Below, piece after piece: positions 54,001 to 61,184 of a stretch of 64,000 bases of DNA. Every line of letters starts with the position of its first letter. The first letter of the stretch is position 1. The notes under the pieces are model-generated. The model searched no databases. It was not told where the DNA came from and saw only the letters and a list, made by a program, of their open reading frames with translations. Origin of the DNA: JAPLDP01 sp964628285 (GTDB lineage: Bacteria; Bacteroidota; Bacteroidia; Bacteroidales; JAGONC01); contig CAZVNP010000012.1 of NCBI GenBank assembly GCA_964628285.1, forward strand, positions 1-64,000, written 5' to 3'. The position numbers were made by a program, and so were the translations under genes.

Positions 54001-54258
54001 ATAAAGGTTTTCCGCCAGGATGATGATGTGAAAATAACCATTGAAGACGATGGCATCGGACGTCAGAAAGCAGCCGAATTGGGATTGAGCTCAACACGCC
54101 GTGGTTTTCAGATTATAAAAACCATTATAGAACTTTACAGCCAGTTATATCATACACCTATTGAGCAAAATATAAAGGATCTGTACGATGATTCAGGGAG
54201 CCCGGCCGGGACAAGGGTGACCATTACCCTGAAACAGCAAAATGAACATCGAAAGTAA
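51019..54258 (+). CDS. two-component sensor: Reg_prop propeller-Y_Y_Y-LytS-type histidine kinase
   Basis: 1079 residues. After a signal/anchor segment (ISIIALFFLCFYCIAQ) come many ~45-residue propeller blades of the Reg_prop type (DGLSQSSVNCILQDRYGLMWFGTQDGL, NLWIGTLEGGLNYFDR). A Y_Y_Y-type Ig domain follows (~760-830, ending YTNLDPGEYIFMIRGTNADGIWN), then a membrane helix (WFIALCALTGLALLTVTVMNLI) and a LytS-family kinase: conserved His883 in IDPHFAFNAMNAI, N-box AIQHGL, and DDGIGR in the ATPase. It has the layout of hybrid-type polysaccharide sensors but lacks an output regulator domain; a LytTR regulator is next. Confidence 0.9.
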   Translation: MRYTVRTGCISIIALFFLCFYCIAQKPVKFEHLGSEDGLSQSSVNCILQDRYGLMWFGTQDGLNLYDGTTFRVFQNQPGDSTSLSSNYIVSMCEDIDSNLWIGTLEGGLNYFDRKSEHFKVFRNNPEAPGSISNNTAWSVLVDSEGILWVATSNGLNRYDRHTSHFTVYLHQENNEKSLPANMVTSLKEDSDKRVWIGTTMGTACYDRSSDRIIPLMSQPGTIAEGANTTWSFTEIARDVMLMGTDNGAYILDRENQITPVFNVPQGHRIIVWSVLSDRKGGAWLGTDQGLMYYYPGDKLLSVYVHKPTDTYSLPDNTVWCLHIDETHNLWTGTNNGIGKTNIAPPKFNSLVRQEGCPFSLSNNHVNCILEDKTGGLWIGTQGGGLNHLVPGTNRIEIFNTANSGLSNDNIWSIIEDHNGDLWIGAYPGGLNFYNTTSGRFNVFRSYPGGLSNERVLTLLEDQNGVIWIGTRGGGLDRYDKSTGHFTTFVHDESDSFSISGNTVLTLAQDKFSYIWIGTYEAGLNRYDPGKNVFTTYRNSPGVPGTISNNTVLAVLPDSKGRLWIGTQGGLNLVMDPTRDMTFINFTTNDGLPGNTIICLAEDNHGNIWMSTFRGIVKLNLDFLEAGLKKHTDEQGIQESHFEPLFHVYDMNDGLPSIEFNQGSYHKGESGTIYFGSADGLTYFSPDSVTSSSFIAPVIITGFKIFNRNVNIAPVTPMQNHRKGRLTVKDGSYSLSSPVAYLDNITLTYRESVITFEFSALDYTSPNKNLYAYMMENFDKGWNFVGHQNSATYTNLDPGEYIFMIRGTNADGIWNMKGRSLQLIILPPYWQTTWFIALCALTGLALLTVTVMNLIRRQRRKALRDKEFAELQLKTIKNQIDPHFAFNAMNAIASFIYSEKPDVVYNYFSRFARLIRMTLEDSERISRRLDEELDFVRNYLELQSVRYKDRFTFIFQIDESITSDTLIPKMILQTYVENAIQHGLAHKTGKGTLQIKVFRQDDDVKITIEDDGIGRQKAAELGLSSTRRGFQIIKTIIELYSQLYHTPIEQNIKDLYDDSGSPAGTRVTITLKQQNEHRK

Positions 54259-54264
54259 AAACCT

Positions 54265-55023
54265 ATGAATAGCGATAAAAAGATCAGTGTGGTCGTTGTT
54301 GACGACGAAGAGGAAGCCCGGAATATTTTGGAGCGGCAACTCATGTCGTTCGACGATATCAAGATCATCGGTAAAGCCTCAGGAGCCGATCCGGCACTGG
54401 ATATCATAATGAACCAATCCCCTGACATTCTGTTTCTTGATATACAGATGCCCGGTAAAGACGGATTCACACTGGTGGAAGACTTACGAAGATACTTAGT
54501 CAATACGACGGTTATTTTCGTTACCGCCTATTCGCAGTATGCTATTCATGCCCTGAAGGTAGCGGCCTTTGATTATTTGCTCAAACCGGTTGTTTTTGAA
54601 GAGTTAAAGGAAATCTTGTACCGTTATAGGACTGAAAAAAGAATGGAATCGGCGGGGAAAAAGATCGATCATCTGATCGAAACTCTTAACGCAGTGAATA
54701 AACTGAAATTCAACACCCGTTCAGGCTATATCCTGGTGGCTCCGCATAATATTATCTATTGTGAAGCGGATGTCAATTATTCCTGGCTTCATATGGGAAA
54801 AGACAGGAAAGAGATCGTCACCGTCAATATAGGTAAGATTGAAGAAATATTAGCGGATTACAATTTTTACCGTGTCAGCCGATCGGTGTTGATCAATATA
54901 GCCTATCTGACCGAAGTCGACCGGAAATCAAGAACCTGTTTGCTTACTAAGAACAACGAATCATTCCCCATCTATATACCTCCGAACCATATCCGTGAAC
55001 TGGAAAAATTTATAGGTTCCTGA
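54265..55023 (+). CDS. LytTR-family response regulator
   Basis: 252 residues. REC domain (1-~125) with acidic D13/D14, phosphorylation site D59 (LFLDIQMPGKDG) and K107 (LLKPV). A LytTR DNA-binding domain follows at ~150-252 (HNIIYCEADVNYSWLH, YRVSRSVLINIAYLTEVDR). It begins 6 bases after the kinase stop, so the two form a paired system. The target is not given by sequence, but the neighbouring T9SS and lipoprotein genes are candidates. Confidence 0.93.
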   Translation: MNSDKKISVVVVDDEEEARNILERQLMSFDDIKIIGKASGADPALDIIMNQSPDILFLDIQMPGKDGFTLVEDLRRYLVNTTVIFVTAYSQYAIHALKVAAFDYLLKPVVFEELKEILYRYRTEKRMESAGKKIDHLIETLNAVNKLKFNTRSGYILVAPHNIIYCEADVNYSWLHMGKDRKEIVTVNIGKIEEILADYNFYRVSRSVLINIAYLTEVDRKSRTCLLTKNNESFPIYIPPNHIRELEKFIGS

Positions 55024-55191
55024 TCCTTACTGACAGGGTTCGTCATGGATTTTCATCATTTGATCATAGATTTGGATGACCTCGTTCAATAAATTTACAT
55101 TCACTTGATTACGTTGACTTTTTGGGATTATTTTGCAGGGAAATAATGCTTCTTTTAAGTTTTTTATCAAATGAATCAAAACCACCTGCAA

Positions 55192-57246
55192 ATGAAAAAA
55201 ATTTACCTTTTATCTGTTTTTATCTTTTTATTGGTGACGGCCGCTTCGACCCAGGTCATTCCTAACGGCGGATTTGAGTTATGGGAAACCAACGGTGTAG
55301 GGGTGTCTGAACCAACTTATTGGGAATCAATGAACCTGGCCGATTTCACAAATGTCTTCCAGGAACCGGGCCATAACAGCACTTCAGCGGCGAGGCTGAG
55401 TGTGGAGTGGGATAATGCTTTGGAGATGTATGTGACCTCTATGCTCTTTTTTGACGGGTATTTCCCGGTTGATAAGCGTTTTACCGAGCTGAGAGGCTAC
55501 TATAAAGGCACCTCGGTAGGAGGCGACTCATTGACCTTCTATGTCGGTATCTATTCACAGGATGTATTAATCGGTTATGGTATGGGTGGTACCAATTCAA
55601 GTGCCGGCAACTGGACATCATTCAGCGTAAGTATTAATTATATGAACAGTAATATCCCCGATAAAGCCTTTGTGGCTATCCATATCCCTCCATATAGCGG
55701 CGTTGTGCATGCCGGCACGACATTCACCGTCGACGATCTGGATTTATACGAGGGGACGGGCCCTAATGCCCCGGTGTTGGTGAGTGCCGCTACCAACACT
55801 GCAGGCGATCAAGTGGAGATGAACTTTAACGAAGCCATGGCTGACCCTGCAGGCAGCCAATGCCAGTTTACGATTACCCATAACGGCAGCAACATAACAC
55901 CTACGGCGGCTGCATTGAAGAATGGTTTTCCACAAACAATCCTGCTTACACTTGGCACTAATTTACAGGCAGGTGAATTATTGACAGCCGGTTATGCTGC
56001 CGGATCAGTAACCTCGGCGCAGGGTATGCCATTGGCTTCTTTTTCTGATTTCCCAGTGACCAATAATACGGGGGGGACGGCTCAGTATGAATGGATACCT
56101 GTCGCCAGCAACACCATCAATAACCTTTGGAGCGTCTATTTCACCGATGCCGGCAACGGATGGGTGGCAGGCGAGTGGGCCACGGCTCTTCACTCGGTCA
56201 ATGGTGGCAAGGACTGGTCCCAGCAAAACATCTGTGCGGAAACTCATTTCCTTTCCGTCCACGCGACCACGGTTTCCAAAGTTTATCTTGCCAGTATGGA
56301 TAATGTCTATGCAAGCAATGACGCTGGTGCTAATTGGACACCAAAGTTTACCAATACGTCGAATACCTATTTCCTGGATCTGTTTTTCCTGAACCAGTCC
56401 ACTGCCTGGACCGTAGGTAATTTTGTCACTGTCGACAAAACGACGGACGGCGGCGATACCTGGAATCTGGTCGGCATCACCGGTTTTTCACCCTGCGACT
56501 TTACCTCCGTTCATTTCCGTGACGCCAGCAACGGCTGGGCTGTGGGTGACTGCGGCGTAGCAGCCTGCTCATCGAATGGCGGAGTCAACTGGGACGGCGG
56601 TGAGTTTTATTTCAGTACCATGGCTAACTTTAAAAGCATCTTTTTCATCAATTCCGACATCGGTTGGATCGTGGGCGACTCGGGCATCGTGATGAAAACA
56701 ACCAATGGCGGCGGTTTCTGGAACAGGATTGAAACCGATCAGGATTATTTTCTGAACGGTGTCATCTTCATCGATGCCAATACGGGATGGGCTGCTGGCG
56801 ATAACGGCCTGATCATAAAAAGCACCGACGGCGGCTTGACATGGACGGAGGAGGTCAGCCACACCACTAACAAGCTGCGCTGCATCTATTTTATTCCTTC
56901 CGGTCTGGGATGGGCCGTGGGCGATAACGGCACCATCCTGAGATACGCTTCCAGCGGCACAGGTTATGGTAATATAGCCAATCAATCATTAAACACCCTG
57001 CATATTTATCCTAACCCTTCGGCCGGTCATTCTGTAGTAGCATTCCAACTTAGTGAAAACGATCACATCACACTGGATATTACCGACGTGACAGGGAAGG
57101 TTGTGGAAGTGATCACTTCAGGCCATCTCGCAAAAGGAGATTACAAGTATAATATGGATAGCTCCGGCCTGGAGAATGGCTTGTACTTCTGCAGGTTGAT
57201 ATCGGATCATCAGATCGTAAGAGAACCCTTTATCGTCAATAAATAG
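55192..57246 (+). CDS. T9SS cargo with YCF48/BNR-like repeats
   Basis: A signal peptide from the ATG at 55192 (MKKIYLLSVFIFLLVTAAST; an in-frame ATG at 55171 is possible) is followed by a carbohydrate-binding-like sandwich at ~25-200 (GFELWETNGVGVSEPTYWE), an Ig-like module of SwmB type (NEAMADPAGSQCQFT), and a propeller of YCF48/BNR blades with GWAVGDNG-type motifs (GWVAGEWATALHSVNGGKDW, GWIVGDSGIVMKTTNGG, GWAAGDNGLIIKSTDGG, GWAVGDNGTILRY). The C-terminus (LHIYPNPSAGHSVVAF to EPFIVNK) is a T9SS sorting domain. A factor-independent terminator follows. It comes 168 bases after the LytTR regulator. Confidence 0.83.
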   Translation: MKKIYLLSVFIFLLVTAASTQVIPNGGFELWETNGVGVSEPTYWESMNLADFTNVFQEPGHNSTSAARLSVEWDNALEMYVTSMLFFDGYFPVDKRFTELRGYYKGTSVGGDSLTFYVGIYSQDVLIGYGMGGTNSSAGNWTSFSVSINYMNSNIPDKAFVAIHIPPYSGVVHAGTTFTVDDLDLYEGTGPNAPVLVSAATNTAGDQVEMNFNEAMADPAGSQCQFTITHNGSNITPTAAALKNGFPQTILLTLGTNLQAGELLTAGYAAGSVTSAQGMPLASFSDFPVTNNTGGTAQYEWIPVASNTINNLWSVYFTDAGNGWVAGEWATALHSVNGGKDWSQQNICAETHFLSVHATTVSKVYLASMDNVYASNDAGANWTPKFTNTSNTYFLDLFFLNQSTAWTVGNFVTVDKTTDGGDTWNLVGITGFSPCDFTSVHFRDASNGWAVGDCGVAACSSNGGVNWDGGEFYFSTMANFKSIFFINSDIGWIVGDSGIVMKTTNGGGFWNRIETDQDYFLNGVIFIDANTGWAAGDNGLIIKSTDGGLTWTEEVSHTTNKLRCIYFIPSGLGWAVGDNGTILRYASSGTGYGNIANQSLNTLHIYPNPSAGHSVVAFQLSENDHITLDITDVTGKVVEVITSGHLAKGDYKYNMDSSGLENGLYFCRLISDHQIVREPFIVNK

Positions 57247-57272
57247 GTCCATTCTGCATTTTGGTTTAAGGT

Positions 57273-57301
57273 GGCCCTGCCTGATAAGACAGGGCCTTTT
57301 T
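57273..57301 (+). terminator. factor-independent terminator
   Basis: A perfect 7-bp G/C-rich stem (GGCCCTG at 57273-57279, CAGGGCC at 57290-57296) with a 10-base loop is followed by TTTTT. It ends the T9SS gene above. Confidence 0.78.
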
Positions 57302-57473
57302 GACGGATTGGAAAGGAGCGGGTGGCAGAATTCAAGGTGGTCAGGATAGACGTCGACCTTAAAAAATGGCAATTATGACCTGGCTGAAAATGTAAAATTC
57401 ATCTTAATTGGCTTAAGCTGGATAATTCCTTAATGAAAATCATATGTATCACCAATTAAAAAAACACTTTACC

Positions 57474-58586
57474 ATGAAAAAAGTATATTTTCCTGCAAGA
57501 ACGGCTTTATTATTTTCAGCGATTGCCTCGATCTGTATAATATCAGGCTGTAAAAAGGACGATGATAAGAACGGACCCGATGTCCAGACCAAAGATCCTG
57601 TATGGGTATACTATACCGGTGAAAACCCTTATGGTTCCACACCATGGGTCGCCGGTACACAACTACTTGTTTGCAGCCGGCAGGAAAATCAGTCGGACCT
57701 TGGCACTGTCCATTGCATTAATGCGGCCACTGGTGCTTTGGTTTGGAAAATGACCGATTCGACGGTGACGCGCACAAGCCCGGTGGTGTGCAATGATTAT
57801 GTTATTTACTGCGGCTATAATGTCCATGCCCTGAACTTGAGCGACGGCCACCACGAATGGGATTACAAAGATGATCTGATGCATCTGTTACTTTACTCTT
57901 CACCGTCGCTCGACGGCGGATATGTTTACACCGGTTCTCAGATGAGCATGTTGAAACTCGATGCCACCATCGGTGCGCTGACCTGGGAGAACGTGGATGA
58001 ATCCTGTATAAATACCGCTTTGCCTGCTCCTTTTATCGAAAGCGGAAAGGTGTACTATGCCACCTTATTGGGACATATACTTCAATATGATGCCGTGACA
58101 GGGAACCTCGATTGGCATCTGGAATTGGGTTCAGCCTTTGAGAATGCCCCGGTGGTGTGCGCCAACAGGATGTATGTTGGCCTTCATGAAACCGATACGG
58201 CAAAAAACTCCCTTTTCTGCTATCTTCTGGGCGGCAGCACTCCTGTCTGGTCAAAGAAAATAGGTCAGGTCATTCCCGATATGACCTGTGAAGGCGGCTG
58301 GTTGTATGTTGTCGGTGATCAGACGCTCTATTGTCTGTCGGCTGCCGATGGAACCGAACGGTGGCATTATGTGATGCCGGCGGGTTCCATTGCCCGGCCC
58401 GCCATCGCCGGCGGCAAAGTGTATATAGGTAATGGAGACAATCTGTTGTGCCTCGACGTTGCAACAGGTGAGCCGGTATGGAGCTACACTTCCGTCGGTA
58501 AATACGGCTTCAGCAGCACCGCCATCAACGGCGATAGACTGTATGTGTCATGCGGCGACGGTAATGTCTGTTGCTTCACCCTCTAA
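57474..58586 (+). CDS. PQQ-type propeller lipoprotein, probably surface-exposed
   Basis: From the ATG at 57474 it reads a lipoprotein signal ending ISGC, with KKDDD just after the Cys, which fits the Bacteroidota lipoprotein export signal (Lys followed by two acidic residues) for surface display. About 340 residues of PQQ-like propeller repeats follow (INAATGALVWKM, LNLSDGHHEWDYK, YDAVTGNLDWHLE, LSAADGTERWHYV, LDVATGEPVWSY). No PQQ-enzyme active site is evident, so a binding or scaffold role (BamB-like fold) is more likely than a dehydrogenase. An upstream start at 57444 is possible. Confidence 0.8.
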   Translation: MKKVYFPARTALLFSAIASICIISGCKKDDDKNGPDVQTKDPVWVYYTGENPYGSTPWVAGTQLLVCSRQENQSDLGTVHCINAATGALVWKMTDSTVTRTSPVVCNDYVIYCGYNVHALNLSDGHHEWDYKDDLMHLLLYSSPSLDGGYVYTGSQMSMLKLDATIGALTWENVDESCINTALPAPFIESGKVYYATLLGHILQYDAVTGNLDWHLELGSAFENAPVVCANRMYVGLHETDTAKNSLFCYLLGGSTPVWSKKIGQVIPDMTCEGGWLYVVGDQTLYCLSAADGTERWHYVMPAGSIARPAIAGGKVYIGNGDNLLCLDVATGEPVWSYTSVGKYGFSSTAINGDRLYVSCGDGNVCCFTL

Positions 58587-58660
58587 CCGGTTTAAAAATA
58601 TATCGAACGTCGAACATCTTACCTCGTCCAATCATTTTACTTCGCATTACACGAAGCCCC

Positions 58661-58692
58661 ACGAAGAAGACACGAAGCAATGGAGCCATTGA
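58661..58692. repeat. 32-base direct repeat, copy 2
   Basis: 31 of 32 bases match 50893-50924. Here the core is followed by further CATTGAGC-type words, giving a small tandem-like tail up to 58706. It lies in the 194-base gap between two lipoprotein genes. Confidence 0.7.
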
Positions 58693-58780
58693 GCCATTGA
58701 GCAATTGAACCTCATCTCCCTGCATCACGGATAAGAATTTTTTCGTATATTGCCCTTTTAATCCTTAAAACAAAATATCC

Positions 58781-59995
58781 ATGAAGAAATCCACTATTTT
58801 CTCGGTCATCATGGCCGTCGTTCTGCTTTTCGCGGCCTGCCAAAGAAAAAAAACGGAGACGCCTGTCACTCTCAGGAATGTCACAGGTGACATCGAACAG
58901 GTGCTCCATCAGATGGATACCACCATGAGTGCCATGACAAAACAACTGGCACAGGTGCCCGTTTTATCCGTGCAGGCACGTCATATCTTAAAAGATCATT
59001 TTGGCACGATACCTTCTGTCATCGAGCTGGCCATCACCACACCCGAAGGTATTCTCAGCGTGATTGAACCGGCCGTTTACCAAAGCTCCGAAGGCAGCGA
59101 TATCAGCGGTCAGGCACACATCGTCAGGGTGAAGGAGACTCATAAACCGGTATTGAGTGTGGCTTTTCATGCCGTAGAGGGCTTCCAGGCCGTCGTTCTC
59201 GCCTGGCCCATCCTGACGCCCGACAACCGGCTCAAGGGCATCGCCACCATGCTTATACGACCCGAGGTCTTCCTGAAAAATATCATCACCCCGGTTATCG
59301 AAGGTATACCGGTCGACATCTGGGTGATGCAGAAAGACGGCGTCATCCTGTATGACATCGACGCCATAGAGATCGGCCGCAATCTCTTCACCGATCCCAT
59401 GTACCAGGCCTATACCGAGTCGCTGAAGGTAGCCAAAAGGATCGCCGACGAAGAGAAAGGCCGGTCCGAATACGTGTATCTGGGCACGGGGATGAAAGAC
59501 ACGGTCACCAACCGGGCTTACTGGACGACTATCGATACTTATGGTAACCAGTGGAAGGTGGTCATGATAAGACCTCTGGGCGAGCATGAGGTGAAGCGAA
59601 CCCCGGCGGCGTTGGGATTGCGCGGCGCCGGCGACAGGCTGATGGAGATGGCTCAGGATACCAGTTTCATCGCTAAGCTGTCACGTGACGACAAAGATGC
59701 GGTGATGAGCGATTTCAGGACTTTTTACGACACCTATCCGGTCTATGCCGTTGAGTATGTCGATTCGTCCGTGGTGGTCCGCTACGGTTATCCTGAACAA
59801 CAAAGCCTGAAGGAATACAAGATAGCTGCTGATAACGAAACGGAAAAGGACTTTTATAATACGGTCGTGAGCCGCAAGGTAGGCACCTTCAGGCAAACAC
59901 TTCTGGAAGGAAATACCGGCATTTTCACCTGCGTCCCGGTGTTCGACCGGGGAAGGTATCTGGGGATGATCTATTTTATCACCGTGGAACCGTGA
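58781..59995 (+). CDS. lipoprotein with Cache-like sensor domain
   Basis: 404 residues. The lipoprotein signal ends LLFAAC (Cys20), followed by QRKKTETP. The rest resembles a double Cache (PDC) sensor ectodomain: a first long helix (IEQVLHQMDTTMSAMTKQLAQ), beta segments with LAITTPEGILSVIEPAVYQ and VDIWVMQKDGVILYDID, the 'LYD.D..EIGRNLFTDPMYQ' loop typical of dCache ligand sites, and AYWTTIDTYGNQWKVVMIRP. There is no kinase, chemotaxis or cyclase domain attached, which is unusual for a Cache domain. Last gene before the Rnf operon, but separated from it by a repeat element and a promoter. Confidence 0.65.
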   Translation: MKKSTIFSVIMAVVLLFAACQRKKTETPVTLRNVTGDIEQVLHQMDTTMSAMTKQLAQVPVLSVQARHILKDHFGTIPSVIELAITTPEGILSVIEPAVYQSSEGSDISGQAHIVRVKETHKPVLSVAFHAVEGFQAVVLAWPILTPDNRLKGIATMLIRPEVFLKNIITPVIEGIPVDIWVMQKDGVILYDIDAIEIGRNLFTDPMYQAYTESLKVAKRIADEEKGRSEYVYLGTGMKDTVTNRAYWTTIDTYGNQWKVVMIRPLGEHEVKRTPAALGLRGAGDRLMEMAQDTSFIAKLSRDDKDAVMSDFRTFYDTYPVYAVEYVDSSVVVRYGYPEQQSLKEYKIAADNETEKDFYNTVVSRKVGTFRQTLLEGNTGIFTCVPVFDRGRYLGMIYFITVEP

Positions 59996-60011
59996 TTTAA
60001 TTGGCAGTCCA

Positions 60012-60122
60012 CACCTCATCCCCCGGCCCCTTCTCCTGAAGGAGAAGGGGCGATCGTTGCAAGCCCCTCTCCTTTAGGAGAGAGCCTGTCCCGCTGAAAA
60101 GCGGGAGGTTGGGGTGAGGTGC
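60012..60122. repeat. triple-hairpin palindromic element
   Basis: Outer inverted arms CACCTCAT...(60012) and ...GGGGTGAGGTG (to 60122) enclose three hairpins: a perfect 11-bp stem with a 2-base loop (60027-60050, CCCCTTCTCCT/AGGAGAAGGGG), a second CTCTCCT-TT-AGGAGAG hairpin near 60066-60083, and a third TCCCGCT/AGCGGGA hairpin around 60089-60106. It lies between the Cache lipoprotein and rnfB and has no gene. It could end transcription from upstream, but its form is that of a dispersed palindromic element. Confidence 0.75.
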
Positions 60123-60191
60123 ATTAAAACTTTCTTCTTTTCCGATTCATGAAAATTCTTATTTTACCGTAAAAGATACTGCCATTGTTTA

Positions 60192-60199
60192 TACTTTTG
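60192..60199 (+). promoter_or_regulatory. -7 promoter element upstream of rnfB
   Basis: TACTTTTG matches TAnnTTTG, 67 bases before the rnfB GTG. It lies after the triple-hairpin element, so the Rnf operon probably starts here. No -33 TTG was found. Confidence 0.45.
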
Positions 60200-60252
60200 C
60201 CACCGCTATTGTGAAATAAATAACATTACTTTCTGTCTTATTTTCGAACCTG

Positions 60253-60259
60253 AAAGGAG
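60253..60259 (+). promoter_or_regulatory. Shine-Dalgarno site of rnfB
   Basis: AAAGGAG lies 7 bases before the GTG at 60267. Strong Shine-Dalgarno sites are rare in this phylum, and this one fixes the GTG as start: the nearby ATG at 60262 is in another frame and closes after six codons. Confidence 0.6.
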
Positions 60260-60266
60260 TGATGCG

Positions 60267-61142
60267 GTGTCGGGTACATTGATTTTTGCTGTAACCGTTT
60301 TAGGCTCTCTTGGCATTCTGGCGGCCGTCATTTTGTATTTTGTAGCGCGGAAGTTTAAGGTCATTGAAGATCCGAACATTGACCGTGTGGCTGCCGAGCT
60401 GCCGGGTGCCAACTGTGGTGCCTGCGGTTATGCCGGGTGCCGTAATTTTGCCGAAGCCATAGTGGCTGCCGGCACCCTTGACGGTTTTTTCTGTCCTGTC
60501 GGCGGTAACACGGTGATGAAAAATGCCGGCGCCATCCTGGGTCTGGAAGCCGTGGCGGTGACACCGCAGATGGCCGTCGTGCGCTGCAACGGCTCCTTTG
60601 CTCATGCACCTCAGAAAGTTCGATTCGACGGTGCCCGCACATGTGCCTTCGCCCATGCCCTTTATGCCGGCGAGAGCGGCTGCCCGCACGGATGCCTCGG
60701 CCTGGGCGACTGTGTAAGAGCCTGCACCTTCGACGCCATGTTCATGGATGAGGAAACGGGCCTGCCGGTGGTCATAGAGGATAAGTGTGTGGCCTGCGGT
60801 GCCTGCGTCAAGGCATGTCCCAGAGGTATCATCGAGATGCGAAACAAAGGTCCGAAGAATAGGAGGATATACGTGTCATGCATCAACGAGGAGAAAGGCA
60901 GCGTGGCCAGGAAAAACTGCAGCGTCGCCTGCACAGGTTGCGGCGCCTGCGTCAAGGTGTGCAAATTTGACGCCATCACTTTGGACAATAACCTGGCGTA
61001 CATTGACTTTAAAAAATGCACCCTGTGCCGTAAGTGCGTGACGGAGTGCCCTACCGATGCCATCGTGGAGATCAACCTGCCACCGCGGAAAGAGAGAAAT
61101 CAAGGCAGGGAATTGGAAGAAAATATAGTGCAAACATTATAA
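60267..61142 (+). CDS. rnfB: Rnf electron transport complex subunit B
   Basis: 291 residues starting at GTG. N-terminal membrane helix (LIFAVTVLGSLGILAAVILYFVA), then the 4Fe-4S site Cys50-x2-Cys53-x4-Cys58...Cys76 (PGANCGACGYAGCRNFAE, FFCPVGG) typical of RnfB. Further ferredoxin clusters follow (CLGLGDCVRACTFD, CVACGACVKACPRG, CTGCGACVKVCKFD, CTLCRKCVTECPTD). RnfB receives electrons from reduced ferredoxin in the ion-pumping ferredoxin:NAD oxidoreductase. First gene of the rnfBCDG... operon. Confidence 0.96.
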   Translation: MSGTLIFAVTVLGSLGILAAVILYFVARKFKVIEDPNIDRVAAELPGANCGACGYAGCRNFAEAIVAAGTLDGFFCPVGGNTVMKNAGAILGLEAVAVTPQMAVVRCNGSFAHAPQKVRFDGARTCAFAHALYAGESGCPHGCLGLGDCVRACTFDAMFMDEETGLPVVIEDKCVACGACVKACPRGIIEMRNKGPKNRRIYVSCINEEKGSVARKNCSVACTGCGACVKVCKFDAITLDNNLAYIDFKKCTLCRKCVTECPTDAIVEINLPPRKERNQGRELEENIVQTL

Positions 61143-61171
61143 GCGAGGTGGAGCATAACGGTTATTATATC

Positions 61172-61177
61172 AGGAGG
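61172..61177 (+). promoter_or_regulatory. Shine-Dalgarno site of rnfC
   Basis: AGGAGG, a perfect anti-16S match, is 7 bases before the GTG at 61185. Unusual for Bacteroidota. Confidence 0.65.
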
Positions 61178-61184
61178 ACTAATT

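Noticed and set aside
57474..58586. PQQ-dependent dehydrogenase
   Set aside because: Only propeller repeats are present; the enzyme's catalytic Asp and calcium site and its disulfide are not seen.
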